DNA from: Streptomyces cathayae
GTDB lineage: Bacteria > Actinomycetota > Actinomycetes > Streptomycetales > Streptomycetaceae
DNA: 64,000 nt
NCBI RefSeq assembly: GCF_029760955.1
Contig: NZ_CP121682.1
Span: 3,968,001-4,032,000, forward strand
Reading direction: 5' to 3'
The translations under genes were made by a program, and so were the position numbers. Below are positions 28,914 through 36,419 of this stretch, piece after piece; the stretch's first letter is position 1, and every line of letters starts with the position of its first letter. A model generated the notes under the pieces. It searched no databases and was not told where the DNA came from. It saw nothing but the letters and a program-made list of their open reading frames with translations.

Positions 28914-29633
28914 GTGACGGAGGCAGCGGAGCTTCCCCCCGCGCCCGAGCAGGCCCGCGAGGTGTTCGGCGATCGTTTCGCGGACGCGGTGCGTTACGCT
29001 GAGCTGCTTGCTGAGGCGGGAGTTCAGCGTGGTCTGATCGGCCCGCGGGAGGTGCCGCGCCTGTGGGAGCGGCACCTGCTGAACTGCGCGGTGCTCTCGG
29101 AGGTCGTGCCCGAAGGTGTCACGGTGTGCGATGTCGGTTCGGGTGCCGGTCTGCCGGGCATCCCCTTGGCGCTGGTCCGCGAGGACCTCAAGATCACACT
29201 GCTGGAGCCACTGCTGCGGCGTACCACTTTCTTGACCGAAGTCGTGGAGCTGCTGGGGCTGGACCATGTGACGGTCGTGCGCGGCCGGGCCGAGGAGGTC
29301 ATGGGCACGATGTCTCCGGTGCACGTGGTGACCGCACGAGCCGTGGCGCCGCTCGACCGTCTCGCCACCTGGGGCATCCCCCTCCTTCGGCCGTACGGAG
29401 AGATGCTCGCGCTCAAGGGTGACACTGCCGAGGAGGAGCTGAAGAACGCGACCTCGGCGCTGAACAAGCTCGGCGCCGTGGCGACCTCGGTCGTGCATGT
29501 GGGTGAGGGGGTGGTGGATCCGATGTCCACGGTGGTGCGGGTCGAGGTGGGGGAAAGCCCCGGCGGTGTGCGTTTCGCGGCGAAGCGCGCGAAGGCTGCT
29601 CGCGCCGGGCGTGCGCGGCGCCGGCGCGGATAG
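28914..29633 (+). CDS. rsmG: 16S rRNA (guanine-N7)-methyltransferase RsmG
   Basis: Methylates G527 (E. coli numbering) of 16S rRNA using S-adenosylmethionine; loss gives low-level streptomycin resistance and, in Streptomyces, raised antibiotic production. 239 residues: SAM-binding VCDVGSGAGLPGIPLALV, ERHLLNC before it and the VVTARAVAPL motif are intact, with a basic C-terminal tail. GTG at 28914 follows GGAAGGAC. It lies between the jag terminator and the parA leader. Confidence 0.97.
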   Translation: MTEAAELPPAPEQAREVFGDRFADAVRYAELLAEAGVQRGLIGPREVPRLWERHLLNCAVLSEVVPEGVTVCDVGSGAGLPGIPLALVREDLKITLLEPLLRRTTFLTEVVELLGLDHVTVVRGRAEEVMGTMSPVHVVTARAVAPLDRLATWGIPLLRPYGEMLALKGDTAEEELKNATSALNKLGAVATSVVHVGEGVVDPMSTVVRVEVGESPGGVRFAAKRAKAARAGRARRRRG

Positions 29634-29985
29634 GGGCGTAGGGGCGCGGTCTGCCGGGCAGCAGGACATCTGACGGGCAGGCTTGCGTCCTGAAGGGGCA
29701 GATGTACTCCACACAAGCTGCCGAACCTTCGTAGGCCGGAGTGTCGCGGCAGCGCGGCCCCGGCTGCTGTGCATCGTGTTTCACGTGAAACGTCGCTCCC
29801 TGCTGCACGGCATCATCAGTCGCGGTCGCGCCGCGGCCGAACCCCGCGATCGTAAGCCTCTCGGTTCACGCAGAGAGGGTCCTGTTCCCCGCGAGGCTTC
29901 GCCCCCCTCAGGGGGTACGGAGTTGTCCACAGAAGTGGATTTCTCCACAGAACGCCAGGCCTCACTGGTTCACGACCCCGAAGAC
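29634..29985 (+). promoter_or_regulatory. parAB leader with parS and DnaA-box-like sites
   Basis: The 352 bases between rsmG and parA hold a perfect parS (GTTTCACGTGAAAC, 29778-29791), a perfect DnaA box TTGTCCACA at 29923-29931 and TTCTCCACA at 29941-29949. ParB could therefore bind its own promoter region, and DnaA may regulate the operon. No gene is seen; the parA frame stays open through this region but lacks similarity to ParA and a good start. Confidence 0.6.
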
Positions 29986-31065
29986 ATGGGAGGCTCTGTT
30001 CATTGCGAGCCTGAAGTCGAGGAGAGTGAATCCACCTTGCGGTCCGACGCCAACATCGCGGGACCGATGACCGACCCGGTCCCCGGTCCCCGTGCCGAAT
30101 CGATGGGGGCAGATGTTTCACGTGAAACACCGCCCCCTATGGACGACACTCCCATCGGTCGCTCTGCCCAGCTGGCGGTGGATGTACTGGGCCGCGCAGG
30201 CGAGGGCCTGCCACGGCCCGAGCAGACACGCCTCATGGTGGTCGCCAACCAGAAGGGTGGCGTGGGCAAGACGACGACGACCGTCAACCTCGCCGCGTCG
30301 CTTGCGCTCCATGGCGCTCGGGTCTTGGTGATCGACCTCGACCCTCAGGGCAACGCCTCTACAGCCCTGGGGATCGACCACCACGCCGAAGTTCCTTCCA
30401 TCTATGACGTGTTGGTCGAGAGCAGACCACTGGCGGAGGTTGTCCAGCCGGTTCCCGACGTGGAGGGTCTCTTTTGCGCACCCGCCACGATCGATCTCGC
30501 CGGCGCGGAGATCGAGCTGGTGTCACTGGTGGCGCGGGAGAGCCGGTTGCAGCGTGCCATCCAGGCGTACGAGCAACCGCTGGACTACATCCTCATCGAC
30601 TGCCCTCCGTCCCTCGGCCTGCTGACGGTCAACGCGATGGTGGCGGGGCAGGAGGTCCTGATCCCGATCCAGTGCGAGTACTACGCCCTGGAGGGCTTGG
30701 GGCAGCTGCTCCGCAATGTCGATCTGGTGCGGGGCCACCTCAACCCCTCCCTGCACGTATCGACGATCCTGCTCACCATGTACGACGGCCGGACGCGCCT
30801 CGCGTCCCAGGTTGCGGACGAGGTGCGTAGTCACTTCGGTGACGAGGTACTGCGGACAAGTATTCCTCGCTCTGTGCGTATCTCGGAGGCGCCGAGTTAT
30901 GGGCAGACGGTGCTGACCTACGATCCTGGATCGAGCGGTGCCCTCTCCTACCTCGAGGCGGCACGCGAGATCGCGCTGAGGGGCGTGGGTGTCAGCTATG
31001 ACGCGTCGAGCGCACACAACGGTGCACAGCAGAACGATCCGAGCATGGTGGAGGGCGTCCAGTGA
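29986..31065 (+). CDS. parA: Chromosome partitioning ATPase ParA
   Basis: Walker-type ATPase that extends from the hyphal tip and moves ParB-parS complexes; needed for regular spore chromosome segregation. With ATG at 29986 it is 359 residues: an acidic, variable N-terminus of about 80, then the deviant Walker A KGGVGKTTTT, VIDLDPQGNAS, YILIDCPPSLG and the RISEAPSYG motif near the C-terminus. The start is uncertain: its ribosome binding site is poor and ATGs or TTG farther on are possible. A perfect parS (30115-30128) is read in frame as VSRE. The end overlaps the parB start (GTGA). Confidence 0.95.
   Translation: MGGSVHCEPEVEESESTLRSDANIAGPMTDPVPGPRAESMGADVSRETPPPMDDTPIGRSAQLAVDVLGRAGEGLPRPEQTRLMVVANQKGGVGKTTTTVNLAASLALHGARVLVIDLDPQGNASTALGIDHHAEVPSIYDVLVESRPLAEVVQPVPDVEGLFCAPATIDLAGAEIELVSLVARESRLQRAIQAYEQPLDYILIDCPPSLGLLTVNAMVAGQEVLIPIQCEYYALEGLGQLLRNVDLVRGHLNPSLHVSTILLTMYDGRTRLASQVADEVRSHFGDEVLRTSIPRSVRISEAPSYGQTVLTYDPGSSGALSYLEAAREIALRGVGVSYDASSAHNGAQQNDPSMVEGVQ
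30115..30128. other. parS site inside parA
   Basis: Perfect GTTTCACGTGAAAC within the variable N-terminal region of parA, translated as V-S-R-E. It is the second parS of the parAB locus, 6.7 kb from the centre of oriC. Confidence 0.93.
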
Positions 31066-32159
31066 GTGAGCGACGGAGAGGGCTGGGCCGTGGTCTTGGC
31101 GCACTTATCCCTGCTGCCCCGACAGAGAAGGCGGTCGCCCCGGCTGTGACGGGAGGCGTAGCTTCCTCCTCTCCCTCTGCGCCGCAGGTGCTGCCGAACG
31201 AGCGCGGGGTGGCTGTGGCCAAACTGGCCGCACTTCCTTCTGTTCCACGTGAAACAGAGGAGCCGTCGACGCGTGGTGCGGCGGAGATGCCCATGCCTCC
31301 TCTGGGGGCACACTTCGCGGAGATTCCTCTCGATTCCATCAAGCCGAACCCGCGTCAGCCGCGCGGGGTCTTCGATGAGGATGCGCTGGCAGAACTTGTC
31401 ACCTCCATCAAGGAGGTCGGTCTCCTCCAGCCCGTCGTCGTACGGCAGGTCGGGCCCGCGCACTACGAGCTCATCATGGGTGAGCGCCGCTGGCGGGCGT
31501 GCCGTATCGCGGGGCTCGAAGCCATCCCGGCGATCGTGCGGGCCACGGAGGACGAGAAGCTCCTCCTGGACGCCCTTCTGGAGAATCTGCACCGGGCCCA
31601 GCTGAATCCGCTGGAAGAGGCAGCCGCCTACGACCAGCTGCTGAAGGACTTCAACTGCACGCATGATCAGCTGGCGGACCGTATCGGCCGTTCCCGCCCG
31701 CAGGTTTCCAATACCCTGCGTCTGCTGAAGCTCTCGCCGAGGGTGCAGAGCCGGGTGGCTGCCGGAGTGCTCTCCGCCGGGCACGCGCGGGCCCTGCTCT
31801 CCGTGGAGGACTCCGAGGAGCAGGACCGGCTGGCGCATCGGATCGTGGCCGAAGCGCTCTCGGTGCGGGCCGTCGAGGAGATCGTGACCCTGATGGGGTC
31901 CGGGCCGCAGAAGTCGCCGCGATCCAAGGGGCCGAGGGCGGGTGCCCTGGTCTCTCCGGCGCTGTCCGATCTGGCCACTCGTCTTTCGGATCGTTTCGAG
32001 ACGCGGGTGAAGGTCGACCTGGGGCAGAAGAAGGGAAAGATCACCGTCGAGTTTGCCTCCATGGAGGACCTCGAGCGCATTCTCGGCACCCTCGCTCCTG
32101 ATGAGGGGCCGGTTCTGCAGAAGAGTCTTGTGGACGACGACTCAGTGGAAGATTCCTGA
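31062..32159 (+). CDS. parB: Chromosome partitioning protein ParB
   Basis: CTP-dependent DNA clamp that loads at parS and spreads to organise the origin region. 365 residues: the basic start RRGLGRGLGALIP for ParA contact, a variable linker, the N-terminal CTPase domain with LQPVVVR and GERRWRA motifs, the helix-turn-helix (LADRIGRSRPQVSNTLRLL), and a C-terminal dimerisation domain ending with an acidic tail. GTG at 31062 overlaps the parA stop. A one-mismatch parS (GTTCCACGTGAAAC, 31242-31255) lies in the linker. A terminator follows. Confidence 0.98.
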   Translation: MSERRRGLGRGLGALIPAAPTEKAVAPAVTGGVASSSPSAPQVLPNERGVAVAKLAALPSVPRETEEPSTRGAAEMPMPPLGAHFAEIPLDSIKPNPRQPRGVFDEDALAELVTSIKEVGLLQPVVVRQVGPAHYELIMGERRWRACRIAGLEAIPAIVRATEDEKLLLDALLENLHRAQLNPLEEAAAYDQLLKDFNCTHDQLADRIGRSRPQVSNTLRLLKLSPRVQSRVAAGVLSAGHARALLSVEDSEEQDRLAHRIVAEALSVRAVEEIVTLMGSGPQKSPRSKGPRAGALVSPALSDLATRLSDRFETRVKVDLGQKKGKITVEFASMEDLERILGTLAPDEGPVLQKSLVDDDSVEDS

Positions 32160-32191
32160 GCTTCGGCCAGGTCAGCCGAACAGCCGACCGC

Positions 32192-32231
32192 GGGCGGATC
32201 GTGTCCGATATATCCCGGAAACGATCCGCCC
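32192..32231 (+). terminator. Terminator of parAB
   Basis: An 11-bp perfect stem GGGCGGATCGT / ACGATCCGCCC with an 18-base loop, followed by TTTGCTTTC, 32 bases after the parB stop. Confidence 0.75.
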
Positions 32232-32334
32232 TTTGCTTTCTGGCGGTATCGGTGGAATCGCTTCATGGATACGATGCAGTGAGACAGGGTGTGTCCACCG
32301 CCAGTACCTGAACCTCTGAGCGCAAGGCAGGGCC

Positions 32335-32592
32335 ATGCGAATGATGAGCCGCACCGGATGGGTGGGAGCAGGGCTGGCGATTTCCGCCTTCGGAGGGTTC
32401 ATCGGCAGCCTGTTCAAGGAGCGGCACGCTCTGGCAGCCGCCCGCGAGGCAGCAGGCGGAGGAAGCGAGGAACAGGCTTCATGGGGCGTCGGCTCGTACC
32501 GCTCACGCTGGACAACCTTCAGGACCTTCCCCGGCGCTGTCGTTCGTGTGTCTTCTGGGAGCTCGACCCCGTCAGTGGTGAGGCAGCAGTAA
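32335..32592 (+). CDS. Possible small membrane protein overlapping the next gene
   Basis: An 85-codon frame with a reasonable ribosome binding site (AAGGCAGG) and a plausible start: MRMMSRTGWVGAGLAISAFG looks like one membrane segment, then FIGSLFKERHALAAAREA. The last 37 codons overlap the acetyltransferase gene in another frame and look like shadow sequence (Ser/Arg/Thr/Val-rich). Either it is a real small gene overlapping its neighbour, or a shorter original gene lost its stop. I recognise no family. Confidence 0.4.
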   Translation: MRMMSRTGWVGAGLAISAFGGFIGSLFKERHALAAAREAAGGGSEEQASWGVGSYRSRWTTFRTFPGAVVRVSSGSSTPSVVRQQ

Positions 32593-33098
32593 CGGCGGGA
32601 ACGTCAGCGGTCGAGAAGGAGTCGTGGATCTCGGCTGTGCTGCTGGACTGGGGGTCCTGCGGAAGGGTCGTCTATGTCGATGACGTCCCCGTGGGCTTCG
32701 TTCTCTACGCCCCTCCTGCCTATGTGCCGCGTGCCATGGCGTTTCCCACGAGCCCTGTGTCGTCCGATGCCGTGCAACTGATGACCGCGTTTATCGTGCC
32801 GGGCTACCAGGGGCAGGGTTTGGGGAGAGTGATGGTGCAGACGGTGGCGAAGGATCTGCTGCGTCGAGGGGTCAAGGCGATCGAGGCCTTCGGCGACGCG
32901 CGTTGGAAAGAACCGGCCTGTGTTCTCCCTGCTGACCACCTCTTGGCCGTGGGGTTCAAGACGGTTCGTCAACATCCCGCGTATCCCCGGCTCAGACTGG
33001 AGCTGAGGACAACACTGTCGTGGAAGGACGATGTCGAGATGGCGTTGGACCGGTTGCTCGGAGCCGTCCAGAAGGAGCCGGTATTGCGTCCCCTCTGA
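32481..33098 (+). CDS. GNAT family N-acetyltransferase
   Basis: A 205-residue acetyltransferase. The GNAT fold shows the motif A segment VPGYQGQGLGRVMVQTVAKDLLRRG for acetyl-CoA binding, and upstream VVYVDDVPVGFVLYAPP. Near the N-terminus lies RRCRSCVFWELDP, a Cys-containing segment seen in this Streptomyces subgroup. The acceptor is unknown. ATG at 32481 (GAGG upstream) starts inside the preceding small frame. It converges on trxA with a shared 15-bp terminator. It sits where mycobacteria have cwlM and Rv3916c. Confidence 0.85.
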   Translation: MGRRLVPLTLDNLQDLPRRCRSCVFWELDPVSGEAAVTAGTSAVEKESWISAVLLDWGSCGRVVYVDDVPVGFVLYAPPAYVPRAMAFPTSPVSSDAVQLMTAFIVPGYQGQGLGRVMVQTVAKDLLRRGVKAIEAFGDARWKEPACVLPADHLLAVGFKTVRQHPAYPRLRLELRTTLSWKDDVEMALDRLLGAVQKEPVLRPL

Positions 33099-33125
33099 TG
33101 CGTCGCCGTTCTGGTGTACGTCATG

Positions 33126-33159
33126 CGAATGGGCCGACCCGTCCGGGTCGGCCCATTCG
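33126..33159. terminator. Bidirectional terminator between acetyltransferase gene and trxA
   Basis: A perfect 15-bp stem (arm CGAATGGGCCGACCC) with a GTCC tetraloop between two convergent genes. A parS site starts two bases after it. Confidence 0.88.
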
Positions 33160-33160
33160 T

Positions 33161-33174
33161 GTTTCACGTGAAAC
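33161..33174. other. parS site next to the trxA terminator
   Basis: Perfect GTTTCACGTGAAAC in the convergent spacer, one base beyond the terminator stem and 27 bases before the trxA stop. Confidence 0.94.
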
Positions 33175-33201
33175 GTGTGCCGCCGACGAGGCGGTCGACG
33201 T

Positions 33202-33534
33202 TCACTCGCTGATGAACTCCTCGAGGTCGCGGACGATCGCGGCCTTCGGCTTGGCACCGACGATGGTCTTGGCGACCTCGCCACCCTGGTAGACATTCAG
33301 GGTCGGGATGGACATGACGCCGTACTTGGCGGCTGTACCCGGGTTCTCGTCGATGTTCAGCTTGACGACCTCGATCTTGTCCCCGTACTCCGAGGCAATC
33401 GCTTCGAGGGAAGGGGCGATCTGGCGGCAGGGACCGCACCAGGCGGCCCAGAAGTCCACCAGGACGGGCTTGTCGCTCTTGAGGACGTCCTGGTCGAAGG
33501 AGTCGTCAGTCACATTCTTCAGGGTGCCGGCCAC
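33202..33534 (-). CDS. trxA: Thioredoxin
   Basis: A 110-residue disulfide reductase of the cytosol with the classical active site WCGPC (Cys33, Cys36), cis-Pro segment [11 protein letters not shown] and full thioredoxin fold. GTG at 33534 follows AAGGAG. It is downstream of trxB by 44 bases and read with it from a sigma-R-type promoter. Confidence 0.98.
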   Translation of the reverse strand: MAGTLKNVTDDSFDQDVLKSDKPVLVDFWAAWCGPCRQIAPSLEAIASEYGDKIEVVKLNIDENPGTAAKYGVMSIPTLNVYQGGEVAKTIVGAKPKAAIVRDLEEFISE

Positions 33535-33578
33535 GGTGGGCTCCTTAACTACTGATCGGTGCGTGGTGAGGGTGGAAG

Positions 33579-34547
33579 TCAGACAGCGGTCTTCTCGGGC
33601 TCGGCCTGCTCTCCGTCCGCGAGAGCGGCAAGGAACCTCTCGGCGTCGAGGGCGGCGGCACAGCCCGTACCGGCCGCGGTGATTGCCTGGCGGTAGGTGT
33701 GGTCGACCACATCGCCGGCACCGAACACTCCGGTGAGGTTCGTACGCGTCGAAGGCGCGTCGACCTTCAGGTAGCCCTCTCCGTCCAGCTCCAGCTGGCT
33801 CTTGAAGAGCTCCGTGCGAGGGTCGTGCCCGATCGCGATGAACAGGCCGGTCACCGCCAGGTCCGAGAGTTCGCCGGTCTTGACGTTCCGCAGCTTCAGA
33901 CCCGAGAGCTTCTGGTCGCCCTGGACCTCTGCGACCTCGCTGTCCCAGACGAACGAGATCTTCGGGTCGGCGATGGCACGCTCCTGCATCGCCTTCGAGG
34001 CCCTCAGGGTGTCGCGGCGGTGGACGACCGTGACGGACTTGGCGAACCGGGAGAGGAAGGTGGCCTCCTCCATCGCCGTGTCACCGCCGCCGATGACGGC
34101 GATGTCCTGGTCCTTGAAGAAGAAGCCGTCACATGTGGCACACCAGGAGACACCGCGGCCGGTGAAGGCATCCTCGTTCGGCAGGCCGAGCTTACGGTGC
34201 TGCGATCCAGTGGCGACGATGACGGCCTTCGCCTTGTGGACCGTTCCTGCGGTGTCCGTGACGGTCTTGATCTCTCCGGTCAGGTCGACGGCGACCACGT
34301 CGTCGGGAATGAGCTCTGCCCCGAAGCGCTCTGCCTGGGCGCGCATGTTGTCCATGAGCTCGGGGCCCATGATGCCGTCCTGGAAGCCGGGGAAGTTTTC
34401 GACATCGGTGGTGTTCATCAGCGCACCACCGGCGGTCACGGCGCCCTCGAACACCAAGGGCTTCAGCGACGCACGAGCGGTGTAGAGGGCTGCCGTGTAG
34501 CCGGCCGGCCCCGAACCGATGATGATCACATTACGGACGTCGCTCAC
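33579..34547 (-). CDS. trxB: Thioredoxin reductase (NADPH)
   Basis: FAD flavoenzyme of 322 residues that reduces TrxA. FAD-binding [10 protein letters not shown] is at 11-20, the redox motif WCATC at Cys136/Cys139, NADPH-binding [10 protein letters not shown] with the HRRDTLRAS motif for the 2'-phosphate, and the second FAD motif GVFGAGDV. All intact. GTG at 34547 follows GAGGAAAC. A GGAAT-N18-GTT promoter 72-97 bases upstream matches sigma-R, so oxidative (disulfide) stress should induce trxBA. Confidence 0.98.
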   Translation of the reverse strand: MSDVRNVIIIGSGPAGYTAALYTARASLKPLVFEGAVTAGGALMNTTDVENFPGFQDGIMGPELMDNMRAQAERFGAELIPDDVVAVDLTGEIKTVTDTAGTVHKAKAVIVATGSQHRKLGLPNEDAFTGRGVSWCATCDGFFFKDQDIAVIGGGDTAMEEATFLSRFAKSVTVVHRRDTLRASKAMQERAIADPKISFVWDSEVAEVQGDQKLSGLKLRNVKTGELSDLAVTGLFIAIGHDPRTELFKSQLELDGEGYLKVDAPSTRTNLTGVFGAGDVVDHTYRQAITAAGTGCAAALDAERFLAALADGEQAEPEKTAV

Positions 34548-34618
34548 GGCTTGTTTCCTCGTCTCTGGGCTGTGTCATCCGACCGGTGGGAGCTTCTGTC
34601 GGAACTCTCACCTCACCC

Positions 34619-34644
34619 AACGGATTTTAAGGGGCGAGCATTCC
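34619..34644 (-). promoter_or_regulatory. Sigma-R-type promoter of trxBA
   Basis: On the minus strand GGGAAT (GGAAT at 34644-34640) and GTT (34621-34619) are exactly 18 bases apart, which is the sigma-R consensus of Streptomyces (GGAAT-N18-GTT). trxBA is a classic sigma-R target in S. coelicolor. The first transcribed base would lie about 65 bases before the trxB start. Confidence 0.85.
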
Positions 34645-34753
34645 CGCTGTGCCTGAGCACACCGATGGAACTGACGGACGTGGTTCCCGGGCGGGCGCGG
34701 GCAGGCGCATACCGTACGAGATACCGCTCAGGACGGATACGGAGCGTCGACTG

Positions 34754-35668
34754 TCAGCCGCGGGTGTAGGAGTTCTTCAGCAGAATCTTCGCCGTGGTGG
34801 CCGAGGACGGATTGCCGACGCAGGTGGCGTCGACGATGTAGGCGGTCACACGGGTGTCGTCGGAGGGGTTGGGAAGCACCACCAGGAGAGCTTCTCGCCC
34901 TTTGTAGATGCCCTGTTCTGTGGCGAGTGCGGCGTCATCGCGGCCGATTCCCTCGCGGACGCATGCCGGGACCGTGGGTTGCTGGAAAACCCTGGGGCTG
35001 GCGGCTTCGGGCTCCGATTCCATTTCCAAGGTCTGCGGCATGCGGGAGGACGCGCCCTTCCGCTGGTTCTGCGCGAGGAGATCGGAGACCTGCTTCCCCA
35101 GCTCACTTTCGGTGAAGGTGTCCGAGGCCGTCTGCTGAACGACACCCGGGCCCGTCTCGTCGTTCTGGGACGTCAGGAACAGTGTGCCGAGTCCCAGAGT
35201 CGCAACGGTGAGCACGGTTCCCAGCACAGCCGCCTTGCGGCGGCCGCGTTGCATACGGTCCTTACGACCTGGACCGGTGGTGGAAGGGCGTGGGCGCCCT
35301 GAGGGGCGGCCCGTCGACGTCGATGTTTCACGTGAAACATGCGCACGGTCCTCATCGGACGGGGAAGGGGAGAGGCCGACCAGCTCTGTGGCCTTCTCGG
35401 ACCCCGGTGCCCTGGCATGCAGGAGTGCTTCCGCGGCGAGCGCGGCATCGATACGGCGTGCCACTTCGGCAGGCGTACGGGGTGGACCCGGCACCGTGCC
35501 AAGCAGTCCCCTGATCTCCTCCAGTGACGCATGGACGTCTGCGCAGAGGTCGCACTCGTCCATGTGTCGGCGCACAGCGGCGGTTCGAGCGGGTGACAGG
35601 AGTCCCTCGGTGAGGTCGGAGATCTCCGCGACGTCCGGGTGCTCCGTCATGTCTGGTGTCGATGTCAC
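34754..35668 (-). CDS. Zinc-binding anti-sigma factor of SigM
   Basis: A membrane-bound anti-sigma factor of 304 residues. The N-terminal cytoplasmic ZAS domain shows His35-x3-Cys39-x2-Cys42 (HMDECDLC). A disordered Ser/Pro/Arg linker follows, one membrane helix at about 146-167 and an outside domain of about 135 residues with two cysteines, probably a signal sensor. It starts with GTG at 35668, overlapping the sigM stop as GTGA, so the sigma and anti-sigma are made in step. A perfect parS (35325-35338) lies in the linker, read as HVSRET. Comparable to the Rv3912 gene beside mycobacterial sigM. Confidence 0.9.
   Translation of the reverse strand: MTSTPDMTEHPDVAEISDLTEGLLSPARTAAVRRHMDECDLCADVHASLEEIRGLLGTVPGPPRTPAEVARRIDAALAAEALLHARAPGSEKATELVGLSPSPSDEDRAHVSRETSTSTGRPSGRPRPSTTGPGRKDRMQRGRRKAAVLGTVLTVATLGLGTLFLTSQNDETGPGVVQQTASDTFTESELGKQVSDLLAQNQRKGASSRMPQTLEMESEPEAASPRVFQQPTVPACVREGIGRDDAALATEQGIYKGREALLVVLPNPSDDTRVTAYIVDATCVGNPSSATTAKILLKNSYTRG
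35325..35338. other. parS site inside the anti-sigma gene
   Basis: Perfect GTTTCACGTGAAAC within the disordered linker of the anti-sigma factor, read as V-S-R-E (residues about 111-114), a place where the protein tolerates it. Confidence 0.93.
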
Positions 35669-36390
35669 GTTTTCCCACCTCCGCCCTTCACTGCCGCTGG
35701 GTCACTCGGGCTTGTAGCCGGCGGATCCGCTCGATGCGGTCCCGCTGCGGGTGGGACGGATGCCCCCTGCGTCCGGTTCCGTTCCCCCTCCCGCTTCCTG
35801 CTGTCACCGCTCCCGTCCGGCCGTAGATGGTGCAGAAGGGGAAGGAGTCTGGCTCTGCCTCGGGCGCAGCGGCTCTTCACCGTGCCGGTGGGCACATCGA
35901 GGATGCGGGCGGCCTCCGCGACGGGGTAGCCCTGCATGTCCACCAGCACGAGAGCCGCCCGCTGATCGGGTGGGAGAGTTCCCATGGCGGCTATGAGCTG
36001 ACGGTGCAGATCGTTGCGTTCCGCGGGAGCCGAGGCGGACTCGTGGGGCTCCAACAACTGTTCCAGGCGCTCTGTGTCGTCGACCGGGGAGGTCTTCCGG
36101 GATGCAGCCTTGCGCGCACGGTCCAAGCACGCGTTCACCGTGATCCGGTGCAGCCATGTCGTGACGGCCGACTGGCCTCGGAAGGTATGGGCGGCCCGAT
36201 AGGCGGAGACAAGAGCGTCCTGAACCGCGTCAGCGGCCTCCTCCCGGTCCCCCAACGTCCGGAGGGCCACCGCCCACAGCCGGTCCCGGTGTCGGCGTAC
36301 CAGCTCGCCGAAGGCTTCGGGATCGCCCTCCACATGGCGGGCGAGGAGGTCCTGATCGCTTGCGTCGTGGTGCGTGGTGCCGTCCGGCAT
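35665..36390 (-). CDS. sigM: ECF RNA polymerase sigma factor SigM
   Basis: An extracytoplasmic-function sigma factor of 241 residues. Region 2 (about 20-90: FGELVRRHRDRLWAVALRTLGDREEAADAVQDA) and region 4 (about 130-190: LPPDQRAALVLVDMQGYPVAEAARILDVPTGTVKSR) are complete; region 3 is absent as in all ECF types. A Pro/Arg-rich tail of about 45 residues follows. ATG at 36390 has GAGGGGAGGGGG upstream; an earlier ATG would add Arg-rich sequence. Same position next to murJ and trxBA as mycobacterial sigM. Regulon unknown here. Confidence 0.94.
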   Translation of the reverse strand: MPDGTTHHDASDQDLLARHVEGDPEAFGELVRRHRDRLWAVALRTLGDREEAADAVQDALVSAYRAAHTFRGQSAVTTWLHRITVNACLDRARKAASRKTSPVDDTERLEQLLEPHESASAPAERNDLHRQLIAAMGTLPPDQRAALVLVDMQGYPVAEAARILDVPTGTVKSRCARGRARLLPLLHHLRPDGSGDSRKREGERNRTQGASVPPAAGPHRADPPATSPSDPAAVKGGGGKT

Positions 36391-36419
36391 CGGACCCCCT
36401 CCCCTCGCTCGGTGAGACG

